The notes: a model not told the origin generated them from the sequence alone. A stretch of 64,000 nt of DNA from a virus (IMGVR_UViG_3300047457_001149:26358-90357); one strand, 5' to 3'. Numbered from the stretch's first letter, positions 52,711-60,012 are shown. Program-made: numbers and translations.

Positions 52711-53066
52711 ATCCGCTCACGCACGCCAAGAACAGCGTGAAGCGCCACGGCGGATCGGTGGACGACTATCTGCCCATCCATCACTGGATGGATCAGACGA
52801 AGCTCCACGTGGCGGATCTCCGACACCGCGTGGTGCTGCACAACTCGTTCGGAGTGGGGCTGTGTGAGAGCGTGTTCGGGTTCTACCTCACGAACTCGGA
52901 CGGCAAGAAGTTCTCTGTGAGGAAGGTAGCCGAAGAGCACGTGATCGAGGACATGGGGTTCATCCCGAGCCTGGATCGCGCGCTGGCGCATACGCCGATT
53001 ACGCAGGCGGAGGCGCCGAGGCTGAGGAAGGTGATCGTGAAAGAGGAAGGGGAAGACCATGCCTAA
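52707..53066 (+). CDS. DUF6915-like protein, 119 aa
   Basis: 119 residues from GTG 52707. PLTHAKNSVKRHGGSVDDYLPIHHWMDQTKLHVADLRHRVVLHN in outline with a following IEDMGFIPS helix agrees with my knowledge of DUF6915 (several conserved His and Asp, possible metal site). Role unknown. Overlaps the next gene by eight bases. Confidence 0.65.
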   Translation: MNPLTHAKNSVKRHGGSVDDYLPIHHWMDQTKLHVADLRHRVVLHNSFGVGLCESVFGFYLTNSDGKKFSVRKVAEEHVIEDMGFIPSLDRALAHTPITQAEAPRLRKVIVKEEGEDHA

Positions 53067-53667
53067 CTGGTGCGACAACGATCTATACATATACGGTAAG
53101 TCTCGGGTCGAGATCGCCGACGCCATCGCTGGAAGCGAAGGCGTGATCGACTTCCAGAAGATCGTCCCCATGCCGGCGGCGCTGTGGGAAATTCCGTCAG
53201 GCACCATGACGGCGGACGCCGAGGTGCTGCTCGGCTGGAGGGACGCCGAGGTCATGCTGGACTGGGAGTGGGTCAAGGGAGAGGGGATCACGAGCGTCAA
53301 AGATCTCAAGATTTACCTCGTAAAGACCCACCCCGATCTTCCGGAGCTCGCTGAGAAGATGAAGGCGCTCAAGGCGGAGCTGGGGTATGCGGACTGGTAC
53401 GAATGGGCCTGCGCCAAGTGGGGCACCAAATGGAACGTCGACGGCGGCGTGCGAGACGATCAGCGGACTCGTATCCGCCTGACGTTCTTGACGGCGGGGT
53501 CACCCCCGTGGCCGATCGTCGACGCGCTCAGCGAGAAGTACCCCGAGACGAAGTTCTCGCTCCGCTACTACGAGTGCGGCATAGGCTTCAAGGGGTGGTA
53601 CGCCCGCAAAGGCGCGAAGGTGCTGGGGGACGTGCACGAGATGTATCGGGGGCGGCGTGGCGGCTGA
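53059..53667 (+). CDS. Api92-like ferredoxin-fold protein, 202 aa
   Basis: 202 residues starting MPNWCDNDLYIYG, then FQKIVPMP, AKWGTKW and LTFLTAGSPPWPIVDALSEKYPETKF, the ordered motifs of the Api92-like ferredoxin-domain family carried by phages and plasmids. Molecular role unknown. ATG 53059 after GGGGAAGACC. Confidence 0.75.
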   Translation: MPNWCDNDLYIYGKSRVEIADAIAGSEGVIDFQKIVPMPAALWEIPSGTMTADAEVLLGWRDAEVMLDWEWVKGEGITSVKDLKIYLVKTHPDLPELAEKMKALKAELGYADWYEWACAKWGTKWNVDGGVRDDQRTRIRLTFLTAGSPPWPIVDALSEKYPETKFSLRYYECGIGFKGWYARKGAKVLGDVHEMYRGRRGG

Positions 53668-53839
53668 GGCGCTTCTCCGGAAGCTTCGCAACGAGTACTC
53701 GGAGACGCGCGACGGCGACTGGGGCGAGTTCGTCCAGTGGGCGTGCGGCTACGACGTAAAGAAGGAACTGAGGGCGTGGGGAACGCCGGAGGAGGAGATC
53801 GAACGATGGGAATCCGAAGTGATGTCTTTCTCGCCGTGA
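53657..53839 (+). CDS. Small protein, 60 aa
   Basis: 60 residues from GTG 53657, helical and acidic with several Trp. It overlaps the next gene by 34 bases. Function unknown. Confidence 0.5.
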   Translation: MAAEALLRKLRNEYSETRDGDWGEFVQWACGYDVKKELRAWGTPEEEIERWESEVMSFSP

Positions 53840-54144
53840 AGGCGTCCATCCAGGACGAGTTCAAAGCGAAGTACGAAGAGTGGCTCAAAGATAACTTCGC
53901 GGCGGAAATGTTTCAGCGGCCCGAAGGCGTGGCCTTCTACATGACCGACGTGAACTGGTACTCCGACAAGATCGAGGAGATGTACCTGTGGCTCGTCCGT
54001 AAAGGCCAGCGGGAATTCATCATCGTCACGGCGTGCCACGACTACCCAGAGTCGACGGAGAGCGACGCCGGGCACTGGGAGGACAACCCCTGGAACGCTG
54101 AGAGGGTGATTTCCGTCAGCATCGAGTTCGACAAGGAGGAGTAA
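53806..54144 (+). CDS. Conserved-type phage protein, 112 aa
   Basis: 112 residues. ATG 53806 is chosen: GGAGGAGATC lies nine bases upstream and the protein begins MGIRSDVFLAVKA, a start seen in many phage proteins. The C-terminus has ACHDYPESTESDAGHWEDNPWN. Unknown function. Ends one base into the next ATG. Confidence 0.65.
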   Translation: MGIRSDVFLAVKASIQDEFKAKYEEWLKDNFAAEMFQRPEGVAFYMTDVNWYSDKIEEMYLWLVRKGQREFIIVTACHDYPESTESDAGHWEDNPWNAERVISVSIEFDKEE

Positions 54145-54710
54145 TGGACGAAAAAACGAGAGAGATTCTGCAGCGGGTGCACGCCGCGCTGCTCGACGCT
54201 GCCGGCGGCGTGCCGGCGGAGTTCTGGGACAAGGGAGGGACGGGCCACGACGTGGCGAACGAGCTGATGGAGGTCATCGCGGCGTCAAAGCCGAGGCGGC
54301 TCCCCGGAGGTGGCTCGACGAACAACGTCGACGCCTACACGACGGCGTGGCAGGAGTTCGTCGAATCGATCACCTCGGTGCTGGGGTGGCGGCTCGCTAG
54401 CTACGACCCCGGCTTCGCCTTCGAGACGCCCAGCGGTGAGCGGGTGTATCTCAACGAGGAGAGCGCGGGGCAGCTCGCGAAGGCGCTCGACCGGGTGCCG
54501 GTGGAGCAGGCGAAGGTCGAAAAGGAAAGGAGGCGCTGGGTGGTCAACTTCGACATTCGCGTCCCGATCCTCGTGGAGATCATCGCGAAGGACGAGGACA
54601 CGGCGGTCGAGCTCGTGATGGATCGCGAACCGGAGGAGTGGCTCGAAGACGCCAAGATCGAGAACGCAGAGATCCTGCCGGAGTGCATCACGGTGACTCC
54701 GGGCGAGTAG
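54144..54710 (+). CDS. Hypothetical protein, 188 aa
   Basis: 188 residues, N-terminal helices, a charged middle, then an alpha/beta C-terminus (FDIRVPILVEIIAKDEDTAVELVMD) like the N-terminal unit of the gene at 50102. TAATG overlap with the preceding gene. Function unknown. Confidence 0.6.
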   Translation: MDEKTREILQRVHAALLDAAGGVPAEFWDKGGTGHDVANELMEVIAASKPRRLPGGGSTNNVDAYTTAWQEFVESITSVLGWRLASYDPGFAFETPSGERVYLNEESAGQLAKALDRVPVEQAKVEKERRRWVVNFDIRVPILVEIIAKDEDTAVELVMDREPEEWLEDAKIENAEILPECITVTPGE

Positions 54711-54728
54711 GTCGAGAGAAGGAGAAAC

Positions 54729-55538
54729 ATGGACGACATCAAGCAGCTGCTGACGCTCCCGGATAACTGCTTCGTATCCCCCGACCATCCGGCGGTGAAA
54801 GACCCCGAGCACTGGTGCCTGGGGCCGGTACTCCTGACGCGCGACTCGGACCTCGTCGCCGAGGTCAACTTCGACGCGCTGCAGAAGGAGCTGAAGGAGA
54901 AGGGGTTTCTCGACGATCAGGACGAGGGAGACTACGGGTTCTACCGGCTCAATCACTGGGCCGTCGGCTGGGTCGAGCACCTGAGCTTCCGGGTGCTCGA
55001 CGAGAAGGGCGAGCCGACGGCCATCTACAAGTTCCTGAAGGAGTGGGAGAAGAAGCTCGACGACTACCCGCTGGCAGACGAGGAGGAGCTTTCACGGCGT
55101 GAATACGACGCCGCGATCGAGTGGATCCAGTGCGAGGGCATCCGCAGCTGCAAGGGCGGCGTGCCGACGGACTGGATGGAGCGAGTCTTCACCTGGCTCT
55201 GGGAGCACGAGCAGGGGGAGATGGAGAATCACTCGGGGCACGGCGCGACCCCGTCAGAAGCGGCGATTCGGAGAGCGCTTGCGGCTCTCGAATTTCTGGA
55301 GGTGAGCGTGGAAGAAGAGATCGAAGCGATCATGGCGAAGAAGTTTCCCGGTTGCCCGGTGGACTACTTCGCCGAGGTGACGGACGACCACTCGGAAGAT
55401 TTCGCGCGCGTCGAGGCGGATCTCCCGGAAGGTAAAGAGTTTTTCCTTATCGTGCGGGGCACCTTCGCCGACGAGGACGCGGCCTTCGCGGCGCTGCGGG
55501 ACAAGCTGGTGGAGGAGTTCAAGCATGAGCATGCCTGA
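54729..55538 (+). CDS. Acidic hypothetical protein, 269 aa
   Basis: 269 residues, Glu/Asp-rich throughout, with a Trp-rich middle (YRLNHWAVGWVEHLSF) and a late helical domain. GAGAAGGAGAAAC precedes ATG 54729. No family recognised. Confidence 0.6.
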   Translation: MDDIKQLLTLPDNCFVSPDHPAVKDPEHWCLGPVLLTRDSDLVAEVNFDALQKELKEKGFLDDQDEGDYGFYRLNHWAVGWVEHLSFRVLDEKGEPTAIYKFLKEWEKKLDDYPLADEEELSRREYDAAIEWIQCEGIRSCKGGVPTDWMERVFTWLWEHEQGEMENHSGHGATPSEAAIRRALAALEFLEVSVEEEIEAIMAKKFPGCPVDYFAEVTDDHSEDFARVEADLPEGKEFFLIVRGTFADEDAAFAALRDKLVEEFKHEHA

Positions 55539-55866
55539 AGACACGTTCAAGAAGCGCGAGGAAGCCGTCAAGGTCTTCTGGGAGTGCCTGCAAGAGTGGC
55601 ACGCTGAGGCGCTCGTGAACTACCGCTACGTCGTGAACGAGGCCACGGGCCTCCTCGCGACGGGGGACGGCGAGGGGCCGGAGGACATGACCGTCCTGCC
55701 GGTCCCCAACGCGTCCATCTGCGAGGCGATCCAGGATCCGGGAGAGAAGGAGCGCGCGCTCGCGCGGCCCGAGCCCGGCATGTTCCGCCTCTTCGTCACG
55801 CGGAAGAACCGGCTTTCGTGGGCTGACTTCCCGATCGCGGCTCTCTCGGGCAACCGCCTCAACTGA
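55525..55866 (+). CDS. Hypothetical protein, 113 aa
   Basis: 113 residues, helical N-terminus (FKKREEAVKVFWECLQEWHAEAL). Overlaps the preceding gene by 14 bases. A hairpin follows the stop. Function unknown. Confidence 0.6.
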   Translation: MSMPEDTFKKREEAVKVFWECLQEWHAEALVNYRYVVNEATGLLATGDGEGPEDMTVLPVPNASICEAIQDPGEKERALARPEPGMFRLFVTRKNRLSWADFPIAALSGNRLN

Positions 55867-55874
55867 AGGGCCTC

Positions 55875-55909
55875 GGGCGCGCAGGGGACTCCACATCCCC
55901 TGCGCGCCC
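55875..55909 (+). ncRNA. Hairpin between genes, 14 bp stem
   Basis: GGGCGCGCAGGGGA pairs perfectly with TCCCCTGCGCGCCC around seven bases, followed by ATTCTTTC and ATG 55921. No clear ribosome site precedes that ATG, so this could be a terminator for the upstream operon or a leader. Confidence 0.55.
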
Positions 55910-55920
55910 ATTCTTTCACT

Positions 55921-56241
55921 ATGACCCCTCGACTCTACCGCGTCTTCGTTCCGAGCCGTGTGCTGGTACTCGCCTTCGACGAGGAGGCGGCCGCGCAGTT
56001 CGTGCTTGAGGAGCAAGTGGACAACTTGATCATGGAGGAGATGAGTGTCGTGAAGCTCACAGAGGAGAACATCCTGCCGAAGGAGCGCGAAGTGCGGCCT
56101 TACTTCTCAGGTGAGGTAAAGGAGCGCATCATTCGCGCGGCGTCGAACTGGCTGCTCATCATCAAGGCTGAAGAAGACGAAGAACGTCGACAACAAGAAG
56201 ACTTCGCACGCAGGCAGCTGAAGCTGCCGGGCGTCGAGTGA
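55921..56241 (+). CDS. Hypothetical protein, 106 aa
   Basis: 106 residues: beta-rich N-terminus (YRVFVPSRVLVLAF), helical middle, ending with a charged segment (EEDEERRQQEDFARRQLKLPGVE). The last part and the following leader (56184-56279) are duplicated at 56586-56681. No ribosome site is obvious upstream of ATG 55921. Confidence 0.6.
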   Translation: MTPRLYRVFVPSRVLVLAFDEEAAAQFVLEEQVDNLIMEEMSVVKLTEENILPKEREVRPYFSGEVKERIIRAASNWLLIIKAEEDEERRQQEDFARRQLKLPGVE

Positions 56242-56279
56242 CCCACAACTAAGCAGAAGAAGATCAGGAGAAGACCATG
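56184..56279 (+). repeat. 96-base direct repeat, copy 1
   Basis: Covers the end of the gene at 55921 and the leader AGGAGAAGACCATG. Copy 2 is at 56586-56681 with a few differences. The two copies flank the first Gly-Tyr-Asp unit, like a duplication or insertion footprint. Confidence 0.8.
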
Positions 56280-56280
56280 C

Positions 56281-56313
56281 TACGGCTCCTCCGAAGCCGT
56301 GCAGGAGGCGTGA
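56281..56313 (+). pseudogene. 3' relic of a Gly-Tyr-Asp unit
   Basis: TAC GGC TCC TCC GAA GCC GTG CAG GAG GCG TGA is a diverged copy of the unit ending (YSEDVQEA-stop) found at the end of the complete units. Its GCAGGAGGCGTGATG supplies the ribosome site for the next unit. Confidence 0.7.
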
Positions 56314-57026
56314 TGTCGGCCCCAAAACTGATCCGAGGCGTCATCAAAAAGTGGGCCATGGCCGACTACGGCTACGCCGGCCGCGGCAACGGCTACGGCT
56401 ACAGCGACGTCTACAGCTTCGGCGACGGTGACGGCTACGGCGACGCCTACGGCGATGGCTATGGCGACGGCTGCGGCGACGCCTACGGTGATGCCTGCGG
56501 CGACGGCTATGGCGACGGCGACGGCGACGGCCACGGCGACGGCTTCGGCTACGGCTGCGGCGAAGGTCGCGGCGACGGCAGCGGCACGTCGACAACAAAA
56601 AGACTTCGCACGCAGGCAGCTGAAGCTGCCGGGCGTCGAGTGACCCACAACGAGTCAGAAAAAGACCAGGAGAAGACCATGTCCATGACCACGACCAAGA
56701 AGACCACGACCAAGAAGCCCACGACCAAGAAGACCACGACCAAGAAGACCACCCCCGAGCGCCCCGTTCTCGTCACCACCGAGCACCGCGGCGTTTTCTT
56801 CGGCTACGCACAGAACACCGACGGCGACACCATCACGCTGCGCGGAGGGCGTCTTTGCATCTACTGGAGCCGCGACGTTCGCGGTTTCATGGGACTCGCG
56901 GCGAACGGTCCCACGGCGAGTTGCCGCATCGGGCCTGCCGCGGACATCACGCTCCGCAAGGTCACGGCGGTCGTCGAGGTGACTGAAGCCGCGGTGATGG
57001 CGTGGGAGGCGGCGCCGTGGGGCTGA
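56313..57026 (+). CDS. Gly-Tyr-Asp repeat protein, unit 1, in frame with the DUF6948-like gene
   Basis: Starts MSAPKLIRGVIKKWAMADYG, then ~80 residues of G-Y-G-D-G-type repeat (with Cys and Phe variants). It does not end in the usual YSEDVQ tail. Instead it reads without a stop through the second 96-base repeat (in another frame from the original) and into the DUF6948-like gene, so a 237-residue fusion is possible. A shorter DUF6948-like protein can start at 56679. ATG 56313 has AGGAGG just upstream; ATG 56277 is an alternative. Confidence 0.6.
   Translation: MSAPKLIRGVIKKWAMADYGYAGRGNGYGYSDVYSFGDGDGYGDAYGDGYGDGCGDAYGDACGDGYGDGDGDGHGDGFGYGCGEGRGDGSGTSTTKRLRTQAAEAAGRRVTHNESEKDQEKTMSMTTTKKTTTKKPTTKKTTTKKTTPERPVLVTTEHRGVFFGYAQNTDGDTITLRGGRLCIYWSRDVRGFMGLAANGPTASCRIGPAADITLRKVTAVVEVTEAAVMAWEAAPWG
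56586..56681 (+). repeat. 96-base direct repeat, copy 2
   Basis: See 56184-56279. Ends in AGGAGAAGACCATG, whose ATG (56679) starts the DUF6948-like gene. Confidence 0.8.
56679..57026 (+). CDS. DUF6948-like protein with Thr/Lys repeat N-terminus, 115 aa
   Basis: 115 residues. The first ~28 are a Thr-Thr-Lys-Lys repeat (MSMTTTKKTTTKK...), then TEHRGVFFGYA, TITLRGGRLCIYWSRDVRGFMGLAANGP and a late MAWEAAPWG, matching the DUF6948 family outline (phage and plasmid, unknown role). GGAGAAGACC precedes ATG 56679. Its end overlaps unit 2 by 25 bases. Confidence 0.65.
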   Translation: MSMTTTKKTTTKKPTTKKTTTKKTTPERPVLVTTEHRGVFFGYAQNTDGDTITLRGGRLCIYWSRDVRGFMGLAANGPTASCRIGPAADITLRKVTAVVEVTEAAVMAWEAAPWG

Positions 57027-57244
57027 TCCGAGGCGTCGTTGAGGCGTGGGCTGCCGCCGAAGACGGCTGCGGCGACGGCTTCGGCTACGGCAACGGCGAA
57101 GGCTACGGCTACGGCAACGGCTTCGGCTACGGCGGCGGCTTCGGCTGCGGCGACGGCTTCGGCGGAGGCGGCGGCTACGGCTACGGCTTCGGCGGAGGCG
57201 GCGGCTACGGCGTCGGTTACTCCGAAGACGTGCAGGAAGCGTGA
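57002..57244 (+). CDS. Gly-Tyr-Asp repeat protein, unit 2 (5'-truncated), 80 aa
   Basis: The usual start (M-x-x-PK) is missing; GLIRGVVEAWAAAEDG joins directly to the end of the DUF6948-like gene. Possible starts are GTG 57002 or 57017. The repeat (G-F/Y-G-N/G-G) ends with VGYSEDVQEA. Shares the family N-core and C-tail, so it is a real member whose 5' end was lost in a junction. Confidence 0.6.
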   Translation: MGGGAVGLIRGVVEAWAAAEDGCGDGFGYGNGEGYGYGNGFGYGGGFGCGDGFGGGGGYGYGFGGGGGYGVGYSEDVQEA

Positions 57245-57471
57245 TGTCGAACCCGAAACTAATCCGAGGCGTCGCTGAGACGTGGGCCATGTCCGACTAC
57301 GGCTACGGCTACGGCTACGGCGACGGCTACGGCTACGGCTACGGCGACGGCTTCGGCTACGGCTACGGCTACGGCTACGGCGACGGCGAAGGCTACGGCT
57401 ACGGCGAAGGCTACGGCTACGGCGACGGCGACGGCGCCGGTTACTCCGAAGACGTGCAGGCGGCGCGATGA
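57244..57471 (+). CDS. Gly-Tyr-Asp repeat protein, unit 3, 75 aa
   Basis: MSNPKLIRGVAETWAMSDYG followed by ~40 residues of G-Y-G and G-D-G, ending GAGYSEDVQAAR. Starts one base inside the stop of unit 2 (TGATG). The sequence GTGCAGGAAGCG before ATG both encodes VQEA of the previous unit and supplies its ribosome site. Confidence 0.7.
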   Translation: MSNPKLIRGVAETWAMSDYGYGYGYGDGYGYGYGDGFGYGYGYGYGDGEGYGYGEGYGYGDGDGAGYSEDVQAAR

Positions 57472-57698
57472 CGAGCCCGAAACTGATCCGAGGAGTCGTT
57501 GAGCCGTGGGCCATGGCCGACTACGGCTACGGCTACGGCGGCTACGGCTACGGCTACGACTGCGGCGTGGGCTACGGCTGCGGCGTGGGCTACGGCTTCG
57601 GCGACGGCGACGGCGACGGCGACGGCCACGGCTACGGCCGCAGCTACCTCTCCGGCGACGGCGGCGGTTACTCCGAAGACGTGCAGGCGGCGCGATGA
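57468..57698 (+). CDS. Gly-Tyr-Asp repeat protein, unit 4, 76 aa
   Basis: MTSPKLIRGVVEPWAMADYG, then a repeat with Cys-Gly-Val and Asp-Gly blocks, an unusual HGYGRSYLSGDGGG near the end, then YSEDVQAAR. Overlaps unit 3 by four bases. Confidence 0.7.
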   Translation: MTSPKLIRGVVEPWAMADYGYGYGGYGYGYDCGVGYGCGVGYGFGDGDGDGDGHGYGRSYLSGDGGGYSEDVQAAR

Positions 57699-58027
57699 CG
57701 AGCCCGAAACTAATCCGAGGCGTCGTCGAAGACTGGGCTGCCGCCGAAGACGGCTTTGGCGACGGCTTTGGCGACGTCTTCGGCTACGGCTTTGGCTACG
57801 GCGACGGCTTCGGCTACGGCTGCGTCAACGGCGACGGCTACGGCTTCGGCTGCGTAAACGGCGACGGCTACGGCTACGGCTACGGCTTCGGCGACGGCGA
57901 CGGCTTCGGCGACAGCGACGGCTACGGCGACGGCTACGGCTACGGCGGCGGCGACGCCTACGGCGGCGGCTACGGCAACGGCGACGGCTACGGTGACGGA
58001 TACTCCGAAGACGTGAAGGAGGCGTGA
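57695..58027 (+). CDS. Gly-Tyr-Asp repeat protein, unit 5, 110 aa
   Basis: The longest unit: MTSPKLIRGVVEDWAAAEDG, then ~80 residues of G-F/Y-G-D/N blocks (two copies of GCVNGDGYG), ending GDGYSEDVKEA. Overlaps unit 4 by four bases and ends in TGATG with the next gene. The residue composition suggests a disordered, aromatic-rich chain. Confidence 0.7.
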   Translation: MTSPKLIRGVVEDWAAAEDGFGDGFGDVFGYGFGYGDGFGYGCVNGDGYGFGCVNGDGYGYGYGFGDGDGFGDSDGYGDGYGYGGGDAYGGGYGNGDGYGDGYSEDVKEA

Positions 58028-58785
58028 TGCCGTCTCTCTGGTCAAAGAGCCGCCCTCGGCACCTCAAGATCATCAGCGAGGTCGACCAGGAGCCCCTACC
58101 TGATCGGCTTCATATCACCGCGAACTCGAAGACCGGCGTGTCTATCGACTTCGCGGTGCACCTCACGTGCTCACCTACCCAGGTGTGCATGGGTTACGGC
58201 GAGGAGTCAGCGGGGTGCTACGCGCTCCAAGGCTTCATGTCGTTCCCTAACGCCGTAAAGCACCACGTGCGAAATCAACGGCTGATGGAGGACCTCGTGG
58301 CGCGAAAGCCGCAAGAGGTGCTCCAGGTTGCGACGAAGCTCTGGGCAGACTTGCCCCGGGGCGTCGATTGGATCCGCTGGAACGGCGCGGGCGACTTGTC
58401 GCTCGGCGCCGTTCGGCTGATCAACGCGTTCTCAGCGAGGTACCCGGAGATCATCCTCTGGATCACCACGCGCCTTCCGGATCTCGCCTGCGAGATCAAA
58501 GACCGAAAGTCCATCCGGCTTCTCCTCTCGCTCGATCGCTCGACGCCGCCGAAGGTGGCCGAGAGAATCTGGGCGGTGCCAGAGAGGTTCCGTAAGGGCG
58601 TGGCGCGAGTCTCGTACACGCGCGTCTCTGAGGCCGACGTGCCGCCGAAAGGCGTGCACGTCGTCTTCAACAAGCACACATCAGGCAGATACAACGACTG
58701 GCCGCACGTGCGGGTGTGCCCCGCGTCGCTCTCGACCGGAGAGCACGAGGGTGCGTGCGACCCGTGCAGGAAGTGTTTCAAATGA
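58027..58785 (+). CDS. Gp88-like cysteine-containing protein, 252 aa
   Basis: 252 residues. Early segment LTCSPTQVC...GCYALQG resembles the Gp88 phage family with its paired Cys and CYA; a late C-x-x-C cluster (CDPCRKCFK) ends the protein. Cys could bind a metal or cluster. Role unknown. Starts ATG 58027 in TGATG after GTGAAGGAGGCG. Overlaps the next gene by four bases. Confidence 0.6.
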   Translation: MPSLWSKSRPRHLKIISEVDQEPLPDRLHITANSKTGVSIDFAVHLTCSPTQVCMGYGEESAGCYALQGFMSFPNAVKHHVRNQRLMEDLVARKPQEVLQVATKLWADLPRGVDWIRWNGAGDLSLGAVRLINAFSARYPEIILWITTRLPDLACEIKDRKSIRLLLSLDRSTPPKVAERIWAVPERFRKGVARVSYTRVSEADVPPKGVHVVFNKHTSGRYNDWPHVRVCPASLSTGEHEGACDPCRKCFK

Positions 58786-59054
58786 AAGACTTCGAACAAG
58801 AGGTGACGGCAGTCCTTTGGGGCGTCGGCGAGATGCTCAAGAAGAAGAACGCGGCGTACGGAGACTCGGCGCTCTCGCCCGTGCGGATCTTCTCGAAGGC
58901 GGATCCCGTCGAGCAGATCCTCGTGCGGATCGACGACAAGCTCTCGCGACTGGCGCGGGGGATGGCGGCGGGAGAGGACGTCGAGGACGACCTCATGGGG
59001 TATCTGGTGCTACTCAAGATCGCGAAGATGAGGAGGAAGCGGGAAGAGAGGTGA
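58782..59054 (+). CDS. DUF1599/Nmad1-like protein, 90 aa
   Basis: 90 residues with MLKKKNAAYGDSA...PVRIF..., VEQILVRIDDKLSRLARG...EDDLMGYLVLLKIAKM, the order of the nucleotide-modification-associated domain 1 (DUF1599) family. Such proteins are linked to modified nucleotides in phages by association. It overlaps the preceding gene by four bases. Confidence 0.65.
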   Translation: MKDFEQEVTAVLWGVGEMLKKKNAAYGDSALSPVRIFSKADPVEQILVRIDDKLSRLARGMAAGEDVEDDLMGYLVLLKIAKMRRKREER

Positions 59055-59068
59055 ATTCGTAGATCGGG

Positions 59069-59091
59069 CCCTGAGCGTCTCGCTCAGGGCC
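59069..59091 (+). terminator. Hairpin before the tRNA
   Basis: GGCCCTGAGCG pairs with CGCTCAGGGCC around TCT, ending about three bases before the tRNA. It could be a terminator of the upstream operon or a processing signal for the tRNA. Confidence 0.55.
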
Positions 59092-59094
59092 TCC

Positions 59095-59169
59095 GCTGAC
59101 GTAGCTCAACGGTAGAGCTCCGGCTTTGTAATCCGGGGGTTGAGGGTTCGATTCCCTTCGTCAGCTCCA
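59095..59169 (+). tRNA. tRNA-Thr (anticodon TGT)
   Basis: Folds as a cloverleaf: acceptor GCTGACG/CGTCAGC, D stem GCTC/GAGC, anticodon stem CCGGC/TCCGG with a C-T mismatch at 31-39, loop TTTGTAA (anticodon TGT), T stem GAGGG/CCCTT with TTCGATT loop, discriminator T, encoded CCA. It would read ACA and, by wobble, other Thr codons. Confidence 0.9.
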
Positions 59170-59184
59170 TAGGAAGGAGGGCCT

Positions 59185-60012
59185 ATGCCACGGGTGACGT
59201 GGACCAAAGAAGAGGATGATGTTCTCAGGCGGGCGTATCGAAAGATCGTCGGGCGGACGACGCAGGAGAGCGTTTGGCGAAAGATCTTGGAGCAGCTGCC
59301 GCGCCGTTCGAAGGCGTCGTGCCTTGTGCGCGCGAGCAAGCTCAGGATCGCTAACAAGGCGAGGTGGTCAGAGGCAGAGGACAAGATCATCAGGGATTGG
59401 TTCGCCGACGGCTCTGTTCGCGGCATAAAGAAGCTCCTGCCCCGGCGGAGCTGGGAGGCGATCAAAGGCCGCGCCAAGCGGCTCGGGGTCAATTCGCTTC
59501 GCTGGCAGGGCTACGTGTCGGTGACGGAGGCGGCGGCGCGCCTGAACTTCTCGTTGTCTTACTTCACGAACATCTTGAAGGCGATGGGCGTGGCGCTGCG
59601 AAATCGCGCAAACGAAGGAGGTAAGAGGGCACGCTACCGCCATCATGTGGTCGAGTGGGAAGAGGCCGAGGACGCGGTCAAGCGTTGGTTGGCGCTGGAC
59701 ACGACGCGCGCGGCGGCGGAGCGGTGGGGACTTAAACGGGACCGAGTGCAGCGCTGGGTCCGGGAGGCGCGTGGGTATCAAGAGAAGCCGGGGGTGGCGC
59801 TGAGGCTGCCTGCGGCAGAGTTCGACAAGATCATCAAGGAACGACTCGAAAAAGGAAAGAGGGCGAAAGATGGCGAACAACTATCAGCTGTGGAGCGAGA
59901 GCGTCGAGAACCTTTCGGACGAGGAGATCGAGTGGATCAAGGACACACTTACCTGGTCTCCTACGGAGGAGGAGGAGGAGGACCCGAACTTCGAGTGTCC
60001 CGCGTGGTATGA
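59185..60012 (+). CDS. Myb/SANT-like DNA-binding protein, 275 aa
   Basis: 275 residues. Two Myb/SANT-like starts, WTKEEDDVLRRAYRK (~6) and WSEAEDKIIRDWF (~61), then further helix-turn-helix-like segments (VTEAAARLNFSLSYFT; TRAAAERWGLKRDRVQRWV), as in phage transcriptional or homing-associated DNA binders. GGAAGGAGGGCCT precedes ATG 59185. Its last ~48 residues (Gly-rich, low-complexity) overlap the next gene by 143 bases and look out of place. Confidence 0.65.
   Translation: MPRVTWTKEEDDVLRRAYRKIVGRTTQESVWRKILEQLPRRSKASCLVRASKLRIANKARWSEAEDKIIRDWFADGSVRGIKKLLPRRSWEAIKGRAKRLGVNSLRWQGYVSVTEAAARLNFSLSYFTNILKAMGVALRNRANEGGKRARYRHHVVEWEEAEDAVKRWLALDTTRAAAERWGLKRDRVQRWVREARGYQEKPGVALRLPAAEFDKIIKERLEKGKRAKDGEQLSAVERERREPFGRGDRVDQGHTYLVSYGGGGGGPELRVSRVV

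Noticed and set aside
56280-56648. Minus-strand Ala/Val repeat frame opposite the Gly-Tyr-Asp array
   Set aside because: Mirror image of the GGC-repeat codons; the + strand units have conserved ends and ribosome sites.
57039-58027. The regular repeats as a CRISPR array
   Set aside because: Repeats are short codon pairs within open frames, without unique spacers of fixed length.
59095-59169. tRNA as phage attachment site
   Set aside because: No integrase and no duplicated tRNA end seen in the window.
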